64,000 nucleotides of DNA from Glaciecola punicea ACAM 611 (GTDB lineage Bacteria; Pseudomonadota; Gammaproteobacteria; Enterobacterales; Alteromonadaceae). The stretch covers positions 1 through 64,000 of the forward strand of contig NZ_BAET01000022.1 of the NCBI RefSeq assembly GCF_000252165.1, given 5' to 3'. The notes beneath the pieces were generated by a model that saw only the letters and a list, made by a program, of their open reading frames with translations, was not told where the DNA came from and made no database searches. The translations under genes were made by a program, and so were the position numbers. Each line of letters opens with the position of its first letter. Within the stretch, counting starts at the first letter, position 1. Below are positions 1 to 10,600 of the stretch, piece after piece.

Positions 1-23
1 GGGCGGACACTAAAAATCTGCAC

Positions 24-1190
24 TTAATATCCCGTCAACTCAATAAATCCCTCACCTCTATGACTACCCTCAATCCTAACCATTCCCTCATAATAGGGAA
101 TAGAAGCATCATTGTATTGATCATCTTTAATAGAAGTAATGGTAATGTCAATACTTTTACTAGGGATCGATAGGCGCCATTTCAACGGAAACTCTTTCTC
201 ACGAACAATAGTAGTATTAACAGGCCTCAAATCCAAATCGCTAGGTAATAAGGTGGTCTGCTTACCAGCAGCATCCATATACGAGCCTGTAATATAATCT
301 TTTTGATCATTTAAACGCATTCTAAAAGCCATAACCTTCTCACCGCTATCTAGATGTAAAGAAACCCAGTCCCAACCTAAGGTATTGTCATCTAAGAGTT
401 GCGACGTCCATTCTTGATCAAACCAAGCCTGTCCACTGACCTCCACCTCTTTTTGAGGCGCTCCTTGAGTACTTATTACAAGCTTTCCGGCTATATCTAT
501 AAATGGCGCACTATAATAATGAGATGCATGGCCAGCGTTGGATTTAATGCTATAGCCATTATCTCCGTGCAGAACAAATGGCCCTGTCTGCTGCAGATTT
601 AACGATGCGGTAATTGTCGAATTTTGCTTTGATTTACCCACTGCAGAAAAATTGAGTGCAGCAGGCAATAAACCACTAGTGTTAATAGTATTAACCCAAG
701 ACCAATCATCAATAGCTAAGGTAAAAGGGAACGAAGATACCTCAGCATTGCCTACTCCACCACGGGCAAATTTTTCGGAAAACCAATGATCTTGCAAAGA
801 ATGAACAGACGCATGCGCCATAAACATTTGATCGTTATGCCAAGTAGAAATCTCACTTGCCTCATTATTTACCGGCGCACTTGGATTACGAAACCTAAAC
901 AAAGTCCACTGCAGGCCATAGGGATTGCCTTCAATATCCCTCAAGTTAGCAGTTAAATACCACCATTCAATATCAAATAGTGCATGTGAACCATGATCTT
1001 GCGGCAAATTAATAACATAATCTGGATCAGCAACTTGTCCTATTTGACCATCAGCGCTATAAACGTTACGCCCAAAAATCGAAGAAGTGGCCTCATCAAC
1101 TAAGGGCTTATAAGTGAAAAGCGCGATTAATATTAATATTATTAGCGCACAGGCAAATAACAGCCATGTTGTTCGTGTTAATTTAACCAT
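24..1190 (-). CDS. AttH/CrtC-like lipocalin-fold membrane-anchored protein
   Basis: A 388-residue protein with one N-terminal hydrophobic anchor (about residues 8-27) and no lipobox, so probably tethered to the inner membrane and facing the periplasm. The motif EWWYLTAN near residue 75 and the later DQEW and GWDWVSLHL stretches are typical of the AttH / carotenoid 1,2-hydratase-like family, which has a double lipocalin fold. Its ATG lies inside the 3' end of the FtsX-like permease gene (13-nt overlap), so the two are almost certainly co-transcribed. Family members beside an FtsX permease and a LolD-type ATPase are thought to act with that exporter, perhaps on a lipid or hydrophobic ligand; the ligand cannot be read from the sequence. 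A role in carotenoid synthesis is unlikely, because the crt genes are 40 kb away. Confidence 0.8.
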   Translation of the reverse strand: MVKLTRTTWLLFACALIILILIALFTYKPLVDEATSSIFGRNVYSADGQIGQVADPDYVINLPQDHGSHALFDIEWWYLTANLRDIEGNPYGLQWTLFRFRNPSAPVNNEASEISTWHNDQMFMAHASVHSLQDHWFSEKFARGGVGNAEVSSFPFTLAIDDWSWVNTINTSGLLPAALNFSAVGKSKQNSTITASLNLQQTGPFVLHGDNGYSIKSNAGHASHYYSAPFIDIAGKLVISTQGAPQKEVEVSGQAWFDQEWTSQLLDDNTLGWDWVSLHLDSGEKVMAFRMRLNDQKDYITGSYMDAAGKQTTLLPSDLDLRPVNTTIVREKEFPLKWRLSIPSKSIDITITSIKDDQYNDASIPYYEGMVRIEGSHRGEGFIELTGY

Positions 1191-3781
1191 CGAATATCCT
1201 CAATAAGCGGCCGTTTGCCTGCACGTATAATAGGAATACAAATAACTACTATCACCACTGCTAAACTCAAGGCATAAATGAACGCAATTTTGAAAAAGTT
1301 AATTTGCAGTGGGTAAGTCCACTGAAAAGCGGTGAGGTTGATGTCATAAATTAACACCCAGCTAAGCAGTATCCCAAAGGGTGTGGCAAAAATAAGGGCT
1401 ATTAAACAAAGTAGCAAATATTGAAACAAGGCGAGGACCTGTGTCTTAAAAGCGGACACGCCTAAGCTTCTAATTAACATATTTTGTGGTCTTACATCAT
1501 TCATTAATACAACAATAGCGCATGCCAATGACAATGCAGCCACTAGCAAAGTAACGATATTTAGGCCATCGGTTATCACAAAAGTACGGTCGAAGGTCTC
1601 TTTGGATATTGCTAATAATTCTGCACTGTTTAATAAAGAACGCTCATAGTCAATATTCGCCCCAGCCAAGACAATTTTAAAACGCTCTAGACCGAGTTCA
1701 TCTGTGTTAATAGAGTAAATTGAGCTTTTAGCTATAGCACTATCAAACGAGGACAGTGGAAATAAAACCTGCTTGCTAGGATTTCCAAAGTCATAAAAAA
1801 TCCCCCGTATAGAATACGATTGCATAAGTCCCGTTGCGGGATTAGCCATACTAACGGCATCACCAAGACTATAATCAAATGCGAAAGCGAACTGCTGATT
1901 AACCAATATCGCCTCTTGTGCTTCAAACTGTTGCCATAAAGCATCTTCATTTCCTAACTGATAAAAAACCATCGCCTGCTTAAATTGCTGAGTCGTTGGG
2001 TAACTATACTGCTGTAGTTTTTGCCCCCTAAAGCTAATTGTATTTTCAAAGCGTTGATAAATTTCTACATCAGCAGTATTAGCCAGCGCTACGATGTTCT
2101 CTTTGCCCTCGTAATACAAATAATAATCGGTAGTCAGGCGCGATTCTAGCCAGTTTACTGTTGCCCCTCTAAAACTGTCGACCATTAAATTCATACCAAT
2201 ATTACTAGTGGCGGCAATAAAGAATGCGCAGCAAGCTACTTTCGTTTTTCCTGACAAGGCAATGCTTTGTTTTGTGCTTAATCTTAATAAAACAAAACGC
2301 GTGGGAATTAGCCGGTATAGGCCATTTATCACCTGCGGATAGTTGGCCAGCAATAAGCTACATCCTGAAAGTATCAATACCGCCGTGGCGACTAGTAGTA
2401 ACCATAAGGTGGACGAGAAATGCAAGATTGAAAAGGCTAATAATGCAAAACCTACGCTCAAAAGCCAAAAGGTGCGATACCACATTCTTTCATTTTGTTT
2501 GAAATTATCACTGCTTTTTGTGGTGCTAAGTGACTTGTTGCTGATACTAAAAGGAGCAAGCGTTGCCAATAAACTTCCGCATAGGCTAATGCCAAATACT
2601 TTTACAAAGAGAACCACTAAAGCGCTGCTTCCATAACCCACTTGTACACCATAAAGACCTTCAAGAGTCGCTTGAATTGATGGAGCAACTAGGTTAGATA
2701 AATGAATGCTAGCATAAATGCCTAGGCAACAAGCGATAAATGTAATGAGCGAAATTTCTACTATTTGGCTTATGAATATTTTATATCGCGATATGCCCAA
2801 TTGACGACAAATTTTAAACCATGGCATGCGCGCATTTATCACTAAATTAACTGCATTAATGACGATAAATAGGCACACAACAAACATCAACAGCGCCATA
2901 GCAAGTAAGTTCATATGGAAACTATCGGTTAACTCTCCTTGTTCATTATTGTTGCTTAACGGCATCAGCGTTAAATGAGCAGGCAAATAGCCTTTAATCA
3001 TATTAACTAATTGTTCAAGCGACTCGCCTGATGCATCACTTACCAGCAGTAAACTGCTTAGTTTACTAGCTGGGAACAGTCTGAAGTATTCACCAATATC
3101 GGTAATTACATCATTGCCTAAGCTTGGATCTTCAAAGGATACCAAGTCAGGCAAGAATGTAGTAGCTGCACCTTGCTGACTATTATCGCTACTTTGTCTA
3201 TCTATATAAATAGACAGCTTGTTTGTGCCGCCAACCTGCCTACTGCTTCTTGCATCATCATTTAGCTGCTTTAGTAAACTAGGATGAACAATACCCACAG
3301 GTGCAGAGAAAGGCATTGCACCAAGAAATGGGGTTGATTGATTTACTGTAGAGTTCGCGTTATTTGAATTTTGCGCAGAATTATCATTTAACGCCCCCAA
3401 TAAAGACACGGTATCTATACCTGTAATCATCACGCGCCTTGAGCTCAGCCTAATATCGTCTTGATAAATATGCGCAGAAGACTGTGCAATGGCAATCAGT
3501 TGACTAAAACCTTGCCGGCGAAGTGTCACATAATCTTGCTTGGTCAGCGGTGTTTTAGGGTTTTCTGCCAGTACCTGATACTGCACGTTATCAATTAATA
3601 AGGTGTTGGTATTGGAATAACTTTGCTTAGCGCTGGCATTAATAATAAGCACGGTTGACAAACCACAGCTTGCAATGATCAACGATGCTATCAGCATAAG
3701 CACACTAAACTTTGTGGCTTTGTAGCTTTGCATGAGTAAAGTAAAAAATAAGAAGTGCGTTTTCACAGTATCGTTAACCAC
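1178..3781 (-). CDS. ABC transporter permease, FtsX/MacB-like, two FtsX domains
   Basis: An 867-residue polytopic protein: an N-terminal membrane segment (about residues 24-48), a large periplasmic region, a first cluster of membrane helices (about 290-410), a central pair, a second periplasmic region, and a last helix cluster near the C terminus. This is the duplicated FtsX-like layout of large permeases that work with LolD-type ATPases. The GTG start at 3781 lies inside the end of the ATPase gene (8-nt overlap), and the stop overlaps the AttH-like gene, so ATPase, permease and lipocalin protein form one unit. Family knowledge suggests mechanotransmission or lipid/lipoprotein extraction rather than classical solute transport. 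The substrate is unknown. A second GTG five codons later could be the true start. Confidence 0.85.
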   Translation of the reverse strand: MVNDTVKTHFLFFTLLMQSYKATKFSVLMLIASLIIASCGLSTVLIINASAKQSYSNTNTLLIDNVQYQVLAENPKTPLTKQDYVTLRRQGFSQLIAIAQSSAHIYQDDIRLSSRRVMITGIDTVSLLGALNDNSAQNSNNANSTVNQSTPFLGAMPFSAPVGIVHPSLLKQLNDDARSSRQVGGTNKLSIYIDRQSSDNSQQGAATTFLPDLVSFEDPSLGNDVITDIGEYFRLFPASKLSSLLLVSDASGESLEQLVNMIKGYLPAHLTLMPLSNNNEQGELTDSFHMNLLAMALLMFVVCLFIVINAVNLVINARMPWFKICRQLGISRYKIFISQIVEISLITFIACCLGIYASIHLSNLVAPSIQATLEGLYGVQVGYGSSALVVLFVKVFGISLCGSLLATLAPFSISNKSLSTTKSSDNFKQNERMWYRTFWLLSVGFALLAFSILHFSSTLWLLLVATAVLILSGCSLLLANYPQVINGLYRLIPTRFVLLRLSTKQSIALSGKTKVACCAFFIAATSNIGMNLMVDSFRGATVNWLESRLTTDYYLYYEGKENIVALANTADVEIYQRFENTISFRGQKLQQYSYPTTQQFKQAMVFYQLGNEDALWQQFEAQEAILVNQQFAFAFDYSLGDAVSMANPATGLMQSYSIRGIFYDFGNPSKQVLFPLSSFDSAIAKSSIYSINTDELGLERFKIVLAGANIDYERSLLNSAELLAISKETFDRTFVITDGLNIVTLLVAALSLACAIVVLMNDVRPQNMLIRSLGVSAFKTQVLALFQYLLLCLIALIFATPFGILLSWVLIYDINLTAFQWTYPLQINFFKIAFIYALSLAVVIVVICIPIIRAGKRPLIEDIRWLN

Positions 3782-4472
3782 TTGTTGAGACCAAACGGCC
3801 TTGTTCTAAAAAGACCTGCTGGGAAGTCAGCGCTGCTACTTTTTCACTGTGAGTGACTAAGATTAAGGTGGTGTTGTGCTTGCTGCAGGTATCTATCAAT
3901 AAGCTGCTGACTAATTCAGAATTGACGCTGTCAAGATTGCCCGTAGGCTCGTCAGCGAGCAGTAACCTTGGCTTGTGCGCGAGTGCTCTAGCAATTGCAA
4001 CGCGCTGCTGCTCACCTCCTGAAAGCTGATGCGGCAGTTTGTCGGCGTGTTTTAATACACCCAAGTCGGCCATTAATTTTGTAATGTAGTCTGTATCTAA
4101 AGGTACGCCTTTTTGGGCATTGAGTTTTGCTGGCAAAAAAATGTTTTCTTTGACTGAAATTACATCAATTAAATTATATTTTTGAAAGACAATGCCTATA
4201 GTAGACATTCGATAAGCGTTGGCTTGGGCTTCTGAAAATGACGCGATGTCTAGCTTGCTGGCTTGTATGGTGCTATCGCTAAACCAAATACGCCCTTCGT
4301 CGGGTGTATCAAGCGCCGCGAGTAAATGCAATAAGGTTGATTTTCCAGAGCCTGATGCGCCTCTTATACTCACGCTTACACCACTTTCAATTGAAAAGGA
4401 AAGTTGGCTCAGGATATGCTGCTGTACTGTTCCATCTAGGTAAGATTTTGAGATAGCGTCTATTGTTAACAT
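3774..4472 (-). CDS. ABC transporter ATP-binding protein, LolD/MacB type
   Basis: A 232-residue ATPase with all expected motifs: Walker [10 protein letters not shown] near residue 39, signature LSGGEQQR near residue 145, Walker B LLLADEP directly after, D-loop, and switch histidine in LVTHS. Length and spacing match LolD/FtsE/MacB-type ATPases that drive FtsX-like permeases. It starts 3 nt after the rhomboid gene stop and overlaps the permease start, so translation of the four genes is probably coupled. It energises the 867-residue permease at the inner membrane; the exported or extracted substrate is not identifiable. Confidence 0.9.
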   Translation of the reverse strand: MLTIDAISKSYLDGTVQQHILSQLSFSIESGVSVSIRGASGSGKSTLLHLLAALDTPDEGRIWFSDSTIQASKLDIASFSEAQANAYRMSTIGIVFQKYNLIDVISVKENIFLPAKLNAQKGVPLDTDYITKLMADLGVLKHADKLPHQLSGGEQQRVAIARALAHKPRLLLADEPTGNLDSVNSELVSSLLIDTCSKHNTTLILVTHSEKVAALTSQQVFLEQGRLVSTSG

Positions 4473-4475
4473 GAC

Positions 4476-5072
4476 TCATTGCCGCCTTTTAGTTAAAAGC
4501 CATGCTAAATATAAGCCGCTTACAAATCCGAACAAATGCGACTCCCACGATATGTAAGGCTGGTTTGGCAACACTCCCCACACCATTGTGCCGTAAAAAA
4601 TGGCAACCAACACTGAAATAAGGATTAGCACGAGTTTCTTACTCAAAAACCCCGCCAGTAATAGAAATCCAAAGTATCCGTAAATTACGCCGCTTGCACC
4701 AAGATGAAAGGCATTCCTGCCGAATAGCCATACCAATAGTCCAGTGCCAATAACGAGACCAAGCGATAGCGTGACAAATTTGCGTTCGCCAAACTGCAGT
4801 ACTAAAAAGACAAATACACACAAGGTCGCTATGTTTGATAAGAAATGTTGTAGGGTTGCGTGTAGAAGGGGCGCCGTAAATATAAAAGGCAGTGAATAAA
4901 GCGCGCGCGGTACTATGCTAAATTGATTTAGCAGTCGGCCTGTGAAAATGTTGATTACTTCTATTATCAGCAGCGCTACAAAAATGTAGCCCACAATAAG
5001 AAGGCGTTTTTTTAATAAGGACTTTGACTGTGGCATTGAGTAAAAAGGCATGCGGTGAGTGAGCGTAGACAC
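4476..5072 (-). CDS. Rhomboid family intramembrane serine protease
   Basis: A 198-residue protein with about six membrane helices. The rhomboid signatures are intact: an H-x4-H-x3-N pattern in HATLQHFLSN (equivalent to the conserved His/His/Asn of GlpG helix 2), the catalytic serine in GASGVIYG, and the catalytic histidine in SHLFGFVSG near the C terminus. It should cleave transmembrane substrates within the inner membrane. It is the first gene of a four-gene minus-strand run, ending 3 nt before the ABC ATPase start. That suggests, without proving, that it acts on a component or cargo of the exporter. No C-terminal GlyGly-CTERM substrate was recognised nearby, so a rhombosortase assignment is not supported. 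Confidence 0.85.
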   Translation of the reverse strand: MSTLTHRMPFYSMPQSKSLLKKRLLIVGYIFVALLIIEVINIFTGRLLNQFSIVPRALYSLPFIFTAPLLHATLQHFLSNIATLCVFVFLVLQFGERKFVTLSLGLVIGTGLLVWLFGRNAFHLGASGVIYGYFGFLLLAGFLSKKLVLILISVLVAIFYGTMVWGVLPNQPYISWESHLFGFVSGLYLAWLLTKRRQ

Positions 5073-5266
5073 ACTTTACCTCATTGGGCATAGCATCGTC
5101 ATCTCATTTGCCTAACCAAGCACGATAAGCCATTAATAAACGTGCGTCTGTGTAAACCTAGTGATAAGTTAATCAAATAAATTCTGTTGGATAGAAAATA
5201 AACCTTGTAGATGATTAACTACATGGCTTATAAGTAGTATCTGCTTAGCTGAGGTATTTAGAGGCT

Positions 5267-5282
5267 TGTGTGGTATTTCACA
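5267..5282 (+). promoter_or_regulatory. CRP-like palindrome upstream of the CadC-like gene
   Basis: TGTGT-GGTATT-TCACA matches the CRP consensus half-sites TGTGA/TCACA at 9 of 10 positions with the correct 6-nt spacer, about 65 nt before the ATG at 5348. It lies in the divergent intergenic region 5073-5347 between the rhomboid operon and the regulator, so it could serve either. This is pattern matching only. Confidence 0.35.
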
Positions 5283-5347
5283 TAAAATCACAAGAGATTA
5301 TCTTGATTCTAGCGTGATGGAAGTGAAAATAATGAGGCGGGTGTTCA

Positions 5348-7606
5348 ATGTCTATTCTTAGCCTACAAAACAAAATCGCGGGCTTTTTAAACTGTAAGCT
5401 TGATTGCAATTCGGGCCACTTGAGTGTGGATGGCGATGCGCAAAAATTAGAGCCTATGGTGCATCAATTTTTGTCATTGCTGATTCAGCATCAGGGCGAG
5501 TTAGTCAGCAAAAAAATAGTAATAAAAACACTCTGGCCGGACAAAGAACCTAGTGATGACACTTTACGTGCAATGGTCAAAAAAGCGCGCAAAGCACTTA
5601 AAGATAATGCACGTAAACCTCGCTATATTAAGACTGTGCCTACCAAAGGATATTTGTTCATTCCACCTGTTAACTTGGTTTCTCCAGGACCTAAGTTCTG
5701 GTGGCAACTACACGCTAAACTGGTCGGTTCAATAGTGGTACTGGTAACTTCAATGTTATTGCTACTGCTTTGGTATACCTTAATTTATTCAGGTGCTAGT
5801 GACATAGGTAAAGCACCCATTATAAAAAAGACTGAATTAAGCGTGCTGAAAAACAATGACGTGAGCACTCACTATATTAATAAGGTTGTAAATAACGTTT
5901 GGGTTGAAAGCGCCGATACTCATGATGCAAGCCAGATTATAATTGAAAATATTGAGCAAAAATCTCAGCAGAAAATAGTTTTCCCTGCGCCACTGCAGCG
6001 TAAGTTTTGGTATTCACAGGGTAGCCAGCGACTGTTAGTGCAGCGCATAGACAAGCAAAGTTTCTATGCCATTACGTTTATGGCGCAAGACAATGAACCC
6101 GTTATTAATGAATACAAAACAAGCTTGCCAAGCGATAGTGAAATACTGGCACTGGATTTTACAGGCAATATGCTATTTGTTGCGCTTAATGCATTAAATC
6201 AAATCGGTATGTTTGATTTAGAGAATAGCGTATTAATTGCGCCCGCTTTGCTGCCACCCGCGCTGTTAAATATTTCTCAGCAAATGGAACAATTGTTAGA
6301 GCAAGATGAAAACGCCATACCAGACTTGTCGGTGCAAATTTGGCCGTCGCCTGTGTCTAGTGCTTTTATAGTAAATTTAAGCAGTGAAGCTCATAGCTCT
6401 CTTATTTATTATAAATCATCCCTTGATGAAGTAGCGTCAAGCGAGCTTACTCTTCCTAATGGCCTGAAAAGCGGGGTGTGGAATACCCGAGGCGATCGCT
6501 TTAGTTTTACCGACAATAACGCTGGGCTTATTGCTTTTCAGGCAGAGGAGGGACGACTTACAACCTTTAATACCAACGGTGAGCTAATTAATCAAGTCGT
6601 GGCTGACTGCGGTCCTAATTGCTTTGTGATTTCAAACACCCAAGGTATGCCTAAACTTAATGAGATTACCTTTACTTTTGATGCACTGCACAATGAGACA
6701 GGCTTTAATCTAAATGTTTTTGCTAGTGAGCAGAATGCGCAAGTAATAAGGACTAACTTAATGGTAAGAAACGAATCATTACCGCAGTATACGCAGCGCG
6801 GATTATATTTTGTGAGTCAGCATAACGACAGCGCCAGTATTTTATTTAGAGACAACAAAAACATTGAAAGTACACTTTATACATTCGCTGAACAGGCAAG
6901 TGTAGAGGAACTAACAATTGATGCTGATGACAGTCTAATTGCTGGCATTGTAAACGAGCGTCTTTTTGTACTGGACTTGAACACCCTGAAAATGCAGTAT
7001 ATTTTGCTTAAGTTTCCAAAGCTTAGCCACATAGCCTTTAGCCAAGCACTAAGCAGTGATGCCAATAATGCTAATAATGAGTCAAATAGCACGAATATTG
7101 TTTTTTATGCGCAAAGTAATGTGTTTGGGGAAGCCACTAATGCACGCCAGCCAAACGGACTTTATCAGTATAATATCAACACGCAGCAAATTAGCCTGCT
7201 AAAAGAAAACGTTAAGGCGCAAGTATTGTTGGCCTTAGTGGATGAGACTAGTCAGGGTGCAACTCGCAACCAAGGACTGTTCACCTTGTATGATAACGAT
7301 GTTGCAAGCGTCAATTTTCAAAGCAATAAGCCTGCGATTAAGGTGAATATGCTTGATTGCATTAGCTGTTGGCGGATCAAAGGCAATTATTTATATCAGT
7401 TACAGCCAAATAAAAACACGAAAGCATCGGCACAAATAGTGCAGACCAGTTTGCTAACAGGCCAGCAGCGAAAGCAATCACTGTTGTTTAATGACGTGGA
7501 GAACCACTTCAGCCTGCATCCTTCATCCAATCAAATGGTGCTGACGTCACGCCAACAGCTGCAAACGCAATTGACTAAAATTGAGGGCTTATCACAAATA
7601 TATTAA
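5348..7606 (+). CDS. CadC/ToxR-like membrane-anchored transcriptional regulator
   Basis: A 752-residue protein with an N-terminal OmpR/ToxR-type winged-helix DNA-binding domain (about residues 10-105; note the DDTLRAMVKKARKAL recognition-helix region and KTVPTKGYLF wing), one membrane helix (about 123-147) and a roughly 600-residue C-terminal region rich in beta-strand repeats, likely a periplasmic propeller-like sensor. CadC and ToxR relatives bind promoters while still in the membrane. The AGGCGGG ribosome site 9 nt before the ATG supports the start. The gene ends 8 nt from the convergent dnaE2 gene and is monocistronic. The divergent rhomboid/ABC operon is the natural candidate target, but no binding site is evident. 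Two Cys-containing motifs (DCGPNC, DCISC) in the periplasmic part could form disulfides. Confidence 0.85.
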   Translation: MSILSLQNKIAGFLNCKLDCNSGHLSVDGDAQKLEPMVHQFLSLLIQHQGELVSKKIVIKTLWPDKEPSDDTLRAMVKKARKALKDNARKPRYIKTVPTKGYLFIPPVNLVSPGPKFWWQLHAKLVGSIVVLVTSMLLLLLWYTLIYSGASDIGKAPIIKKTELSVLKNNDVSTHYINKVVNNVWVESADTHDASQIIIENIEQKSQQKIVFPAPLQRKFWYSQGSQRLLVQRIDKQSFYAITFMAQDNEPVINEYKTSLPSDSEILALDFTGNMLFVALNALNQIGMFDLENSVLIAPALLPPALLNISQQMEQLLEQDENAIPDLSVQIWPSPVSSAFIVNLSSEAHSSLIYYKSSLDEVASSELTLPNGLKSGVWNTRGDRFSFTDNNAGLIAFQAEEGRLTTFNTNGELINQVVADCGPNCFVISNTQGMPKLNEITFTFDALHNETGFNLNVFASEQNAQVIRTNLMVRNESLPQYTQRGLYFVSQHNDSASILFRDNKNIESTLYTFAEQASVEELTIDADDSLIAGIVNERLFVLDLNTLKMQYILLKFPKLSHIAFSQALSSDANNANNESNSTNIVFYAQSNVFGEATNARQPNGLYQYNINTQQISLLKENVKAQVLLALVDETSQGATRNQGLFTLYDNDVASVNFQSNKPAIKVNMLDCISCWRIKGNYLYQLQPNKNTKASAQIVQTSLLTGQQRKQSLLFNDVENHFSLHPSSNQMVLTSRQQLQTQLTKIEGLSQIY

Positions 7607-7614
7607 TCTAAGCG

Positions 7615-10600
7615 CTATCTGAATTCACGGGCGCTCACATCGAGCTTTTGTAAAAGGGGCGTTAAATCGACCAGTTTACCGGCAATAATATGTTCAACAC
7701 CGCCGTTGCCGCGTTCTAAAATACCTTTCACTTGGAGTATTTTGGCGTTTAAGTAAGCTTTCTTTTGCGCGCGTGCGCTGCGCTGCCAAATGACTACATT
7801 GGTATTGCCAGTATGGTCTTCTAAAGTAATAAAGGTAACGCCTGCTGCAGTGCCAGGACTTTGCCTGCAGGCTACCACGCCAATCACGCAAATATATGAC
7901 TGATGGGCTACAAGTGCGATTTCTTTAGCATGCGTAAATTTAGGTAATAAACCCGCATTGCTTAGCATTTCAACGGGATGGTGCTTAACCGATAAGCCTG
8001 TACTTGCATAATCTTCTACTAGGTCATCGAAAAGAGTAGGCTGACGTATAGCAACAGGCCTATTAGGTGTTTGAACTGTGCTTGAACCTTTATGTATTGC
8101 CTGATTAAACAAAGGCAGATCGGGAATATCATTCATAAGCTCCCATCGGCTGTTAAACCTGTCTTGCCCAAAGCAAGCAAATGCGTTGGCACTGGCTAGC
8201 GCCTGTAAACACGGCTTTGGTATTTTTAAACAGCGAATATCTTGAATACTGGTAAATAGTTTCGCTTGTCGAGCGCGCTGTAGTGTGTCAATTGAAGATG
8301 ATTTAAGTCCTTTAACTAGCCTTAGTCCCAAACGGATGCCGTAAGTACTACTAGCAGCTTGTTTTTTAGTCGCAGACGCGCGCGATGTAATTGTGTTATG
8401 AATACTGATGAGCGTGTGATCGTAGTTAGATTGATTAACACACACCGGCAGTATTGCAATGTGGTGGCGTTTCGCATCTTGAATAAGCTGGGAAGCAGTA
8501 TAAAAACCCATAGGCAAACTGTTTAATAAGCCTACATAAAACACTGCGGGATAATAATGTTTAAGCCAAGCAGACACATATGCAAGTACCGCAAAAGACG
8601 CCGAATGAGATTCTGGAAAACCGTACTCGCCAAAGCCACATATTTGCTCAAATAAGCGCTCGGCGTAGGCTTGACAATAATGCCGTTTAGTCATACCGCT
8701 GATGAGTGTTTGCCTGAATTTGTTTAACTCGCCGTTTTTTTTCCAACTTGTTATTGCACGACGTAGTTGATCGGCTTCGCCACCGCTAAAGCCCGCGGCA
8801 ACCATGGCAAGCTGAATCACTTGTTCTTGAAAAATAGGCACACCCATGGTGCGCTCTAATACGTTTTTTACTTCTTGAGAGGGATAGTCTATTGCCTCTA
8901 ATCCGTCGCGGCGCTTTAAATACGGATGCACCATGTCACCCTGAATGGGCCCAGGCCGAACTATCGCAATTTGCACCACTAAGTCATAGTAACATTTTGG
9001 TTTCAAGCGCGGCAGCATAGACATTTGTGCGCGTGACTCTATCTGGAAAAGCCCCACGGTATCGGCGCTTCTTATTTGTTTATACACCTGTGGATCGTCG
9101 CCTAATGCGGTAATAAAAGCGATACTACAGTCTTGCTTATATTCGTCTTTAAGCATGTCGAAACATTTTCGAATGGCGCTTAACATCCCTAAGGCAAGCA
9201 CGTCGACCTTGAGTAATTTAAGGGTTTCAAGATCGTCTTTATCCCATTGAATCACTGTTCGCTGCGCCATGGCGGCATTTTCAACGGGCACTAATTCGTA
9301 TAAAGGCCCCTGTGAAATAACAAAGCCGCCGACATGCTGTGATAAATGCCGGGGAAACCCAATGAGTTGTTCCACCAGGTGCACAAATTTATTGCCCAAT
9401 GACGAGTCGGGATCTATGCCTAACTCTCCAAGCTGTGACTGCCAGCTAATTGCTTTGTCGCGCCGGTTTACATTTTTGATGAAAAAATCTAGATCGGTCG
9501 TGTTTACGCCCAACACTTTGCCTACTTCACGAAGCGCACTTTTAAAGCGATAACATACCACGGTAGCGGCAATTGCGGTGCGTTCACGGCCATACTTGTT
9601 ATAAATATACTGGATGATTTCTTCGCGACGTTCATGTTCAAAGTCAACGTCTATATCGGGCGGTTCGTTGCGTTCCTTTGAAATAAACCGCTCAAACAAA
9701 ACGTTTATTTGACGGGGATCTACCGCTGTTATTTCTAAGCAGTAGCACACCACAGAATTTGCTGCTGATCCGCGTCCTTGGTATAGAATATTTTGGCTTT
9801 TGGCAAACATAACAATGTCATGAATGGTTAAAAAGAAATGCTCATAGCGCTGTGATTTTATAAGCAGTAGCTCTTTTTCTATAATGTCTCGAATATTGTG
9901 AGAAACGCCATGAGCAAACCTGTTTTTGATACCTTGTTCAACCAGCAAGCGTAAATATTGGGTAGGAGTCATGCCTTTTGCGACCACTTCACTTGGATAT
10001 TTATAAGACAGGTCGCTCATATCAAAAGTGCAGGCACTCGCTAATAAACAGGCATTGTTTAACCACTGCACAGGATACAAAGATTTAAGTTTATTGATAG
10101 AGCGCAGGCTTGCCTCGCCGTTAGCTTGGGCGTGCCTGCCAAGCTCGTTAATACAACAGCCCATACTAATGGCTTGTAAACAATGCTGTATTTCAAGGCG
10201 AGAAGCGTCGTGCATAAGTGCATTTGAGCTTGCAATAATGTCTAATTCAAAGGTCTCGCTAAGATCTTGGCAGTGAGCAAGGTAGTCAAGCTCGTTTGCG
10301 CCTAACCAACGCTTTACCACTAAGAAAAGTCGTTCTTGAAAATGCTTGCATAGCCAGCTTGCAAAACCGTGGTTTGGCTTGGATAAAGCGCCATCACTGC
10401 TAGGCTTTGCGCTTTTCGTATGAGCAGGCAGCGCAGGTATCCATAAACAAAAGCAGTGCTTTATAGACGTTAAGTCCCATCTAGATAGCGCATATTGGCC
10501 TTTTTCAGCACGCCTGCGGGCATTGGTAATGACACGGCAGCATTCTTTATAAGCGTCATGGGTAGGGCAAATGAGCACAAGCTCTTGCTCCTCAAACACA

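Noticed and set aside
24-1190. AttH/CrtC-like protein as a carotenoid hydratase belonging to the crt genes
   Set aside because: The family resemblance is to the lipocalin-fold superfamily; the gene is in an ABC operon 40 kb from the crt genes and the pathway here ends in beta-carotene and retinal.
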